The translations under genes and the position numbers were made by a program. DNA of 36,233 nt from JBBDIO01 sp040880365 (GTDB lineage Bacteria; Chloroflexota; Anaerolineae; Caldilineales; Caldilineaceae): NCBI GenBank assembly GCA_040880365.1, contig JBBDIO010000109.1, forward strand, positions 1 to 36,233. The letters run 5' to 3'. Under the pieces are notes generated by a model. The model worked only from the letters and a program-made list of their open reading frames with translations. It was not told where the DNA came from and ran no database searches. This document shows positions 24,551 to 31,337 of the stretch, one piece after another. Numbering within the stretch: position 1 is the first letter of the stretch; each line of letters begins with the position of its first letter.

Positions 24551-25279
24551 ATGACCCACCCCCGCGTGGCCTGTTGGCTAATGGTGCCGGTGAAACCCTT
24601 TTTCGAAAGCAAGAGCCGGCTGGCAGGCGTATTGGATAGCCAGGCGCGCGCCGCGCTGAGTCGTCAATTGCTGGAAGACGTGCTGACCCGCAGCCGGGAA
24701 AGCGGTCTGTTCGCCGAAATTCTGGTCATCAGCCGCGATGAAGCCGCGCGGGCGATTGCCCAGGCCCACGGCGTGCGGAGTCTGCACGAATCGCCGCGTC
24801 GTGAATCTACCCTGCCCGCAACGACGCGGCAGCAATCTACTGGTGCGCACCCGATCACGGCGCGTGCCCAAACAACCGCCGGTGGATCCCAGCAGATTGC
24901 GCATGTGCCCGAAGCCACGCTCAACCAGGCCCTGCACGCCGGGCGCGACCATGCTCTGGCGGGCGGTGCGCAGGCCATTCTGGTGCTGCCCGCCGATTTG
25001 CCCCTGCTCACCACGCAAGACCTGGCCGCCCTGGTTGCGCCCCTGCAAAAACGGCCGCCGCCCCAGGTGATCATCGCGCCCAGCCACGATGAGGGCACCA
25101 ATGCCCTGCTCTTGCATCCACCCACGATTATCGACTTTGCCTATGGGCCGCAAAGTTTTGCCCGGCATTGCGCATTGGCGCAGGCGGCAAACAGCACAGT
25201 CGAGATTGTGCGCTCGTCGTCGCTCACCTACGATCTGGATTTGCCCGAAGATTTGTGGGGCGAAGAACTGGGCATCTGA
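24551..25279 (+). CDS. cofC: Phospholactate/PEP guanylyltransferase (CofC/FbiD), F420 biosynthesis
   Basis: 242 residues, nucleotidyltransferase fold. The N-terminal WLMVPVKPFFESKSRLAGVL is the CofC signature. LVLPADLPLLTTQDL holds the acidic metal site, followed by IIAPSHDEGTNALLLHPP and a C-terminal YDLDLPEDL. It makes the guanylylated donor used by CofD. The usual length is about 210; here residues about 82-118 (Thr/Gln/Ala-rich) form an insertion just before EATLNQALHAG. The stop codon lies inside a 12-bp tandem repeat (25267-25290). Confidence 0.9.
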   Translation: MTHPRVACWLMVPVKPFFESKSRLAGVLDSQARAALSRQLLEDVLTRSRESGLFAEILVISRDEAARAIAQAHGVRSLHESPRRESTLPATTRQQSTGAHPITARAQTTAGGSQQIAHVPEATLNQALHAGRDHALAGGAQAILVLPADLPLLTTQDLAALVAPLQKRPPPQVIIAPSHDEGTNALLLHPPTIIDFAYGPQSFARHCALAQAANSTVEIVRSSSLTYDLDLPEDLWGEELGI

Positions 25280-25290
25280 CTGGGTATCTG
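25267..25290. repeat. 12-bp tandem repeat across the cofC stop codon
   Basis: ACTGGGCATCTG (25267-25278) and ACTGGGTATCTG (25279-25290) lie head to tail. The cofC stop (25277-25279) is at the junction. Confidence 0.75.
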
Positions 25291-25346
25291 ACGCCCCGCG
25301 CGGGCGTGCTTGATCGAAAAACATTCTAGCCGCCGAGGAACCATCC

Positions 25347-26537
25347 ATGCGCGATCAAACCATCTACAACTGCCATGTTCACATTCTCACCCGCGATCAC
25401 GCGCCCCGGCACACACTTAAGCTGCTCTTCGACGATACGCGCCTGGGGCGTCTGCTAGGACCGCGCATCGGCGCGTGGTTGGGCGTGGCCCTGAGCGAAG
25501 TTGCGCACTATGGCTGGTTTCCCCAGGTTTTCAAATATGTGGCGCGCTGGCTTGCCTATGCCACCGGCGACGATGTCTGGGAACGGGAAGCCCGCTTTCT
25601 GGATGTGGGCAACCAACCAAGCCAGGCCAAAGTGCTGGCGCAGATTCAATGCGAATATCCCGAAGGCACGCGCTTTGTGGTGCTGCCGATGGATATGACC
25701 CATGCCAAACTTGGCCCGCTTACCAAATCCATTGAGAGACAACATGAAGAACTGGTCACGCTAGCCAAGGCCAGCGAAGGTACGCTGCTGCCCTTTTATG
25801 CGGTTGATCCCCGGCACGCCAATTTCGTTGCCGATGCGCGCCGCCATCTGGCAAGTGGTAATTACCACGGCGTCAAACTCTATCCCAGTCTGGGCTACAA
25901 GCCCGATGATGAAGCGTTGTTTCCCATCTATGAACTCTGCGAGTCTAAAAACCTGCCGGTGATGACCCACTGTTCCACGGGTGGGGTGTGGGAATTTGGT
26001 CTGAACCAGGCGCAACGCGCCGACCTGGGTCATCCCCGCCGCTACAAAAAAGTCCTGCAAGAGTTCCCCCGCCTGCGCATTTGCCTGGCCCATTTTGGCG
26101 GCGGCCCCGAATGGCTCCGGCATCTGCGTGGCCCGGAAAAAGGCGCCGACACCAAAAATGACCACACAATAAAAGGCGACAGGAAAAATCGCGCCGGTGA
26201 AACGGATGATGATGCCTGGATTAAGATCATCGGCGACATGATCCGCGGCGACACATATCCCAATCTCTACACCGACATCTCCTACATTGCCTTTGCCCCG
26301 CGTTTGGGATCATACTATTTCGATTTTTTCGACTATCTCAAAGTGTTGCTGAGCAACGAGAAACTGCGCCAGCGCGTGCTCTTTGGCAGCGACTTCTATA
26401 TGGTGCAGCGCGAACGACTTTCGGAAAAAGAAGTCTCCATCACCCTGCGCAGCCGCCTGGGCGAAGATCTCTATTTTCAGATTGCCAACGTAAACCCCAA
26501 GCACTATCTGGGCCTGGAACCCCAACCATCGCCCTAG
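25347..26537 (+). CDS. Amidohydrolase-family TIM-barrel protein
   Basis: 396 residues. The metal motif H-x-H is at the N-terminus (YNCHVHIL). HGVKLYPSLGY, MTHCSTGG (His), CLAHFGGGPEW (His) and LFGSDFY (Asp) complete the amidohydrolase-2 pattern. A charged, lower-complexity segment (about 265-290, Lys/Asp/Asn-rich) interrupts the barrel after the second His. The substrate is unknown. The ATG at 25347 has GAGGAA six bases upstream. It follows cofC by 67 bases and may be cotranscribed with the F420 genes. It is not closely similar by eye to the amidohydrolase at 18295-19476. Confidence 0.85.
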   Translation: MRDQTIYNCHVHILTRDHAPRHTLKLLFDDTRLGRLLGPRIGAWLGVALSEVAHYGWFPQVFKYVARWLAYATGDDVWEREARFLDVGNQPSQAKVLAQIQCEYPEGTRFVVLPMDMTHAKLGPLTKSIERQHEELVTLAKASEGTLLPFYAVDPRHANFVADARRHLASGNYHGVKLYPSLGYKPDDEALFPIYELCESKNLPVMTHCSTGGVWEFGLNQAQRADLGHPRRYKKVLQEFPRLRICLAHFGGGPEWLRHLRGPEKGADTKNDHTIKGDRKNRAGETDDDAWIKIIGDMIRGDTYPNLYTDISYIAFAPRLGSYYFDFFDYLKVLLSNEKLRQRVLFGSDFYMVQRERLSEKEVSITLRSRLGEDLYFQIANVNPKHYLGLEPQPSP

Positions 26538-26550
26538 TGCGTGCGGTGCG

Positions 26551-27084
26551 TCAGAGCGCTTCCTCTCCGCACGCGGCGCGATAGCCACAGCCGCGACAGC
26601 GCGCCGCCACAGTGTGCGTGCGGGGCACGTCGGGCGCGTGGCGTGCCTTGCGAATCGCGTCGGCGCTGTCGAGCACCGCTTGCCGCAGCGCATCCGTATA
26701 GGGAATCTCCAGCGTGACATCGACATAATGCAGCAACCCATAGGCCGGGCGCGTTTTGTGCACATCTTCCACCAGCAGACAATAGGTTGCCAGTTGCAGA
26801 ATATGGCCGGCGGCCGGCTGGCGTGGACGCCGCGCGCTCTTCACCTCTACCGGAATCCACATGGCGCGACCTTTGACCCGACTGCGCACCAGATAATCGG
26901 GACGCCCTACCAGCCCATAACGGCGACTGCGCAACGGCGCGTCTACCGTTTCCCATGCGCCCGTGTCGCTGGCGACAATCTCGCCGTGGGGCAAGCCGGT
27001 TGCGGCGCGCAATTTTCGCCCGCGCCACAACAAAAGCCCGCCGATTCCCAGCACGAACAAAGCCCCCAAGAGTATGATCCACAT
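26551..27084 (-). CDS. Membrane-anchored Cas4/Dna2-like PD-(D/E)XK nuclease
   Basis: 177 residues. One membrane helix (about 3-20) is followed by a basic patch. The nuclease core has GRPDYL (D63), PVEVKS (E80, K82) and QLATYCLLVED (Q97, Y101), the motif order of Cas4/RecB-type nucleases. The C-terminus has three Cys (C163, C166, C172), matching the C-terminal Fe-S cysteines of Cas4. The fourth, N-terminal cluster Cys of Cas4 is missing, its place being taken by the membrane helix. No CRISPR array or other cas gene is in the window. No ribosome-binding site precedes ATG 27084; a -10-like TATTCT ends seven bases before it, so the transcript could be leaderless. Its stop lies 13 bases from the convergent amidohydrolase stop. 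Role unknown. Confidence 0.82.
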   Translation of the reverse strand: MWIILLGALFVLGIGGLLLWRGRKLRAATGLPHGEIVASDTGAWETVDAPLRSRRYGLVGRPDYLVRSRVKGRAMWIPVEVKSARRPRQPAAGHILQLATYCLLVEDVHKTRPAYGLLHYVDVTLEIPYTDALRQAVLDSADAIRKARHAPDVPRTHTVAARCRGCGYRAACGEEAL

Positions 27085-27520
27085 GCCAATAGAATAGCGC
27101 GCCTGGCGTCACACGCCCAACGCCATACACCCGGTCTGTGCATCCTGGTGGCGCGTTTGGTTTCCACGCTCACCCGTGCTACTATACGTGCGCAGACAGA
27201 CGGTTCCGGGCAACTCTCGGCACAGGGCAGTGGTTTTTGGCACTTGTGTACCCGCTTATACACAACGCACCCAACACACAACGCGCCCATATCGCCCGAC
27301 CGAATCCAAACGTTATCCTACATTCCTTTTACAACCCATCGCATATTTCCTGCGCGGATTCCCTACGCAGATTTATCCCATAAATAGCGCCCGCTGCTAG
27401 CCACGGGTGTGTGGATAATCATCGCGGCGCGTAGATCGCTAACAATAATCGGGAACAACAACCCGTTCCATATTTCCACCTATCAAATCGATCCATCGAA
27501 GAGAAATTAAGGAGAAATCT
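27085..27520. other. 436-base intergenic region between nuclease and second importer
   Basis: No gene is supported. It separates the minus-strand nuclease from the plus-strand binding-protein gene and should hold both promoters. Near the plus gene there are A/T-rich pieces, including GGATAATC (27412-27419) and an AAGGAG ribosome-binding site, but no clear -35/-10 pair. Confidence 0.4.
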
Positions 27521-29206
27521 ATGCGCCAAACCAAACGTACCGGCCTGGCAACGCTGTTGATCGCCTTGCTGGTTTTACTGGCAGCGTGTGCCCCTGCGGC
27601 CGCGCCCCAGGCAGCCCCCGGCGAAACTGCCGGAGAAACCCCTGCTGCGGGCGAAGAAACAAGTGACCCCAGCGGGGAAGTAGTGGTCCGCCTGAACACA
27701 ACATCGGGGCGTGGCACCCACTTCAACCCCGCCTATCTGATCGGCACCGGCTCCCAATATCACACTTTTATGTGGATTTGGCTGCCTCTGACCCGCGCCG
27801 ATAACAACGGGCAGCAGATCCCCTTCCTGGCCGAAAGTTTTTCCGCCTCGGAAGATGCCATGACCTGGACATTCAACATTCACCCCGCCGCCAATTGGAG
27901 CGATGGCACGCCGGTGACTGCCGAGGACGTGGTTTTCACCTATCACACGCGCCTGGATCCGGAAATGATGGCCGCGCTGCAACTGGATTGGGCGCCCGCC
28001 TGGCACCTGGCGCGCCTGGGTAAAATCCGCGGCTACGATGCCTTTGCCAATGGCGAAGCCGACAGCATCGAAGGTCTGGTCGCCGTAGATGAAAAGACAT
28101 TCGTCATCGAGCTGGACGAACCCAGCGCCGTTGTGCCCATCGGCACCCAGCACCTCTATGTGCAGCCCAAGCATATCCTCGACGGTCTTTCGCCCGAAGA
28201 GTTTGCCGCCCACCCCTATGTCACCACCAATCCCGATGTGGTTTCCGGTCCCCTGCGTCTGGCAACCTACGAGCCGGGCGAATACATCGAGATGGAACGC
28301 AACCCCGAATGGTGGGGCGAGGAACAATTGCAGTTCGACCGCCTGATCCTCTATCAAACTGACACCCAGGCCAACATCAACCGTGTGCTGGCGGGCGAAC
28401 AGGACATGATCCGCGGCGTCGGCGCCGAAGATCTGCCCCTCTTCGAAGAACAGCCCTTCCTGCGCGTCGAACCGGTGCTCAGCCTGGGCTGGTTGACCAT
28501 CGGCACCAATGCCCGTGACCAGGATTACATGACCAAAGAGCTTTTCCAGGCGCTGCTACACGCCACCGACCGCGACGCGCTCAACGATCTGCTCTATCGC
28601 GGTGAGGCCGTCAACGTCAATTCGATTATTCTGGGACCGGAATGGGCGATTCCCGACGATCTGAACCCCTATGAATACGATCTCGAACGCGCCCGCGAAA
28701 TCCTGGAAGAAATCGATTGGGATTTCGACCGCACCCTGCGCTTCCTGGTCTTCAACGATGAGGATTTGCTGGCGCCCGCACTGCAACAAATGTGGGGCGA
28801 TGCCGGTGTGCAGGTCGAATTGAACCTGCGTGCCTTCTCCGATTCCCAGGCCATTTTTGCCGAAGGCGACTATGATTTCGTGTCGTCGGGCGGTGGGTCG
28901 GCCGCCGCCGATCCGTCCCTCTCCGGCAGCTACATCGCCTGTGACGGTTCCGGCCCGCAGCGGCTGGGCTATTGCAACGAAGAGCTGGATGCAGCCTTTG
29001 CCGCGGGGCGCACCTTCCCCACCCCCGAAGAACGCGCCGAATACTATCACACAGCCGCGCGCATCCTCAACGAGGAAATGCCCTACATTCCTCTGTTCCG
29101 CGTGCCGCTGTTCTATGTGATCAACGAACGCCTGCAAAGCGTTACGCCCGCCGGGTCGGTCGATGACCAGACCTGGGACCTCTTTAACTGGGAAGTTGTC
29201 GAATAA
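27521..29206 (+). CDS. ABC transporter solute-binding lipoprotein, family 5
   Basis: 561 residues. The lipoprotein signal ends LLAAC with Cys23, followed by an Ala/Pro/Gly/Glu linker (about 24-50) and an SBP_bac_5 domain containing NWSDGTPVTAEDVVFTYHT. The ATG at 27521 has AAGGAG six bases upstream. It is the first gene of a plus-strand importer set with two permeases. It differs clearly from the binding protein at 9884-11722, so the ligand is probably different. Its stop codon is part of a 12-base palindrome (29204-29215) that leads into a tandem repeat array. Confidence 0.93.
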   Translation: MRQTKRTGLATLLIALLVLLAACAPAAAPQAAPGETAGETPAAGEETSDPSGEVVVRLNTTSGRGTHFNPAYLIGTGSQYHTFMWIWLPLTRADNNGQQIPFLAESFSASEDAMTWTFNIHPAANWSDGTPVTAEDVVFTYHTRLDPEMMAALQLDWAPAWHLARLGKIRGYDAFANGEADSIEGLVAVDEKTFVIELDEPSAVVPIGTQHLYVQPKHILDGLSPEEFAAHPYVTTNPDVVSGPLRLATYEPGEYIEMERNPEWWGEEQLQFDRLILYQTDTQANINRVLAGEQDMIRGVGAEDLPLFEEQPFLRVEPVLSLGWLTIGTNARDQDYMTKELFQALLHATDRDALNDLLYRGEAVNVNSIILGPEWAIPDDLNPYEYDLERAREILEEIDWDFDRTLRFLVFNDEDLLAPALQQMWGDAGVQVELNLRAFSDSQAIFAEGDYDFVSSGGGSAAADPSLSGSYIACDGSGPQRLGYCNEELDAAFAAGRTFPTPEERAEYYHTAARILNEEMPYIPLFRVPLFYVINERLQSVTPAGSVDDQTWDLFNWEVVE

Positions 29207-29276
29207 GCCGGCTTACCGGCTATGCTTACCGGCTATGCTTACCGGCTATGCTTACCGGCTATGCTTACCGGCTATG
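29204..29276. repeat. 13-bp tandem repeat array (five perfect units), led by a palindrome
   Basis: CTTACCGGCTATG is repeated five times without a mismatch from 29212 to 29276, and the array runs into an assembly gap two bases later. It is preceded by the perfect palindrome TAAGCCGGCTTA (29204-29215), which includes the stop codon of the binding-protein gene and shares the first bases of the array. The real copy number is probably higher. Confidence 0.9.
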
Positions 29277-29278
29277 TG

Positions 29279-29288
29279 NNNNNNNNNN
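29279..29288. other. Assembly gap (10 N)
   Basis: Ten N directly after the tandem array; the true length is unknown. It lies in the intergenic space between binding protein and permease. Confidence 0.99.
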
Positions 29289-29384
29289 AAATACGCCAAC
29301 ACCACACATCCTATACTACATACACCTGCACTGGCCCACACCCCAGCAGCATATCCCGACAGGTACCGCCCCTAAGGGTAAATT

Positions 29385-30368
29385 ATGGCCCGCTATATCA
29401 TTCGACGGATTCTATTCTTCATCCCCGTACTGTTCATCATCAGCCTGCTCAACTTTGGCCTCTATTCCATGGCCCCCGGCGATCCCATCACCGCCATGTA
29501 CAGCCATCTGCTCGACGAAGGCGGCGATCAGCGTCTGACCGACGAAGCCATGGCCAATATTCGGGCGCGCCTGGGGCTGGATCAACCCTGGCCTGTGCGC
29601 TATTCGATCTGGCTGGGCAATGTGCTCCAGGGCGATATGGGGCGCAGTATCATGACCCAGCGTTCGGTCATGGAGCAGATTGGGCGCGCGCTGTGGCCCA
29701 CGCTGCAACTCAATCTGGTCGCCATCAGTCTGGGCGTCATCCTGGGCATTGGTCTGGGCATTTTGCAGGCGCTCAACCAATACAGCGTATTCGACTATAT
29801 CTTTTCGTTCATTGCCTTTTTCTATATCAGTGTGCCCGGCTTCTTTCTCGCGCTCATCTTAATTTATCTATTCGCGCTCCAACTGGGCTGGTTGCCGCCT
29901 TCGGGTTATGAAACAATTGGCGCACCGCCCTCTTTTTATGACCGTTTGCGCCACATGGCGCTGCCCGCGTTGACGCTGGCGTTTGGCACCGCGCCAGGAC
30001 TCATGCGCTATACCCGCACCTCGGTGCTGGAAGTGGCGCGCCAGCCCTACACCGTCACCGCCAAGGCCAAGGGGCTGGGCTATCGGCTGGTGGTCATGCG
30101 CCACATTCTGCGCAACAGCATGATTCCTGTGCTGACCCAATTTACCGGCATCATTCCCGCGCTCATCGGCGGTTCGGTCATCATCGAACAGATCTTTGCC
30201 TGGCCCGGCATGGGCAGGCTGGCGATTCGCGCCGCATTCGAACGGGATTATCCACTCCTCATGGGGCTGGTCATGCTCTCGGCGTTGGTGATGGTGATCG
30301 CCATCCTCATCGTGGACATTCTCTATGCTGCCGTTGATCCGCGTATTCGCTATGACAAAATGGATTGA
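29385..30368 (+). CDS. ABC transporter permease, DppB/OppB type
   Basis: 327 residues. The first helix is followed by YSMAPGDPITAMY and LGLDQPWPVRYSIWLGNVLQGDMG, typical of DppB. The rest is a BPD_transp_1 domain with the ATPase-contact loop AKAKGLGYRLVVMRHILRNSMIPV. The ATG at 29385 has AAGGG six bases upstream. It follows the second binding protein across the repeat and gap. Confidence 0.94.
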   Translation: MARYIIRRILFFIPVLFIISLLNFGLYSMAPGDPITAMYSHLLDEGGDQRLTDEAMANIRARLGLDQPWPVRYSIWLGNVLQGDMGRSIMTQRSVMEQIGRALWPTLQLNLVAISLGVILGIGLGILQALNQYSVFDYIFSFIAFFYISVPGFFLALILIYLFALQLGWLPPSGYETIGAPPSFYDRLRHMALPALTLAFGTAPGLMRYTRTSVLEVARQPYTVTAKAKGLGYRLVVMRHILRNSMIPVLTQFTGIIPALIGGSVIIEQIFAWPGMGRLAIRAAFERDYPLLMGLVMLSALVMVIAILIVDILYAAVDPRIRYDKMD

Positions 30369-30377
30369 GAACGCCCC

Positions 30378-31286
30378 ATGCAAGTAGCTTTGCCCACAGA
30401 CAGCCTGCAACCTTCTTCGCGCGGCCCCGAAGCGTCGCGTTCACTCTTCCAACTGGCATTCCACCGCTTTCGTCGCCACAAACTGGCGGTGATCAGTCTG
30501 GGCGTGCTGGGGGTGATTCTTCTCCTGTGTCTGGGCGCGCCCCTGTTTTCTCAATATGCGCCGGAATTTATCGATCTGCGGGCACGCGGCGAAGCACCCA
30601 GCAGCACCCATTGGCTGGGCACCGATAGCCTGGGGCGCGATATCTGGTCGCGCCTGCTCTATGGCGGGCGCGTCTCGCTGATCGTGGCATTGGTCGCGGT
30701 AGGCATTTCGCTTTCCATCGGCGTAATCTTTGGGCTGGCATCGGGCTATTACGGGGGGCGCGCGGATCTGGTCATGCAGCGCATCCTCGAAATCATGTCG
30801 GCCTTGCCCGTCTTTTTTGTCATTCTCAGCTTCGTGGCGGTCTTTGGGGCCAATATCTACAACACGATGATCATCATCGGCCTGCTCAGCTGGGAAGGGT
30901 TGGCGCGCCTGGTGCGCGGGCAAACGCTGCAAGTGCGCGCCCAGGATTTTGTATTGGCCGCGCGCAGCATCGGCGCGCCTGGCCGAGGCATCATGCTCAA
31001 CCACATTTTGCCCAATGTGCTGCCCTATGTCATCGTCTGGGTCACATTCGCCTTTACGGGCGTGATCCTCACCGAGACCGCACTCAGCTATCTGGGGTTG
31101 GGGGTGCAGATTCCCATGCCCAGCTGGGGCAACCTGGTCGGCGCGGCGGGCAATCTGCGCGAAATCCAGTTTCGCCCGTGGACATGGCTGCCCGCCGGGC
31201 TAATGATTACGCTCACCGTGCTCAGCCTCAACTTCATCGGCGACGCCCTGCGCGACGCGCTCGATCCCCATGCGCTAATCGATTAA
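30378..31286 (+). CDS. ABC transporter permease, DppC/OppC type
   Basis: 302 residues. An N-terminal helix and HWLGTDSLGRDIWSRLLYGGRVSL are characteristic of DppC. About five further helices follow, with the contact loop AARSIGAPGRGIMLNHILPNVLPY. It starts nine bases after the partner permease. No ATP-binding subunit follows; the next gene is convergent. Confidence 0.94.
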   Translation: MQVALPTDSLQPSSRGPEASRSLFQLAFHRFRRHKLAVISLGVLGVILLLCLGAPLFSQYAPEFIDLRARGEAPSSTHWLGTDSLGRDIWSRLLYGGRVSLIVALVAVGISLSIGVIFGLASGYYGGRADLVMQRILEIMSALPVFFVILSFVAVFGANIYNTMIIIGLLSWEGLARLVRGQTLQVRAQDFVLAARSIGAPGRGIMLNHILPNVLPYVIVWVTFAFTGVILTETALSYLGLGVQIPMPSWGNLVGAAGNLREIQFRPWTWLPAGLMITLTVLSLNFIGDALRDALDPHALID

Positions 31287-31294
31287 ATGTAAAG

Positions 31295-31337
31295 CAGGTG
31301 AAGCATGAGCGTCATGCTTCACCTGTCATGCTTCACC
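31295..31337 (-). terminator. Terminator with duplicated 5' arm
   Basis: The perfect 14-bp arms CAGGTGAAGCATGA (31295-31308) and TCATGCTTCACCTG (31312-31325) surround a three-base loop. An extra copy, TCATGCTTCACC, lies at 31326-31337. Read on minus this is arm, arm, loop, complementary arm, then the U-rich CTTTACATTT, so it serves the methyltransferase gene. The hairpin could also stop the convergent permease operon. The design matches the terminator at 9821-9861. Confidence 0.75.

Noticed and set aside
29212..29276. Possible CRISPR array
   Set aside because: The 13-bp units are directly adjacent with no spacers and no cas genes are near. The Cas4-like gene at 26551 lacks a Cas context and has a membrane helix.
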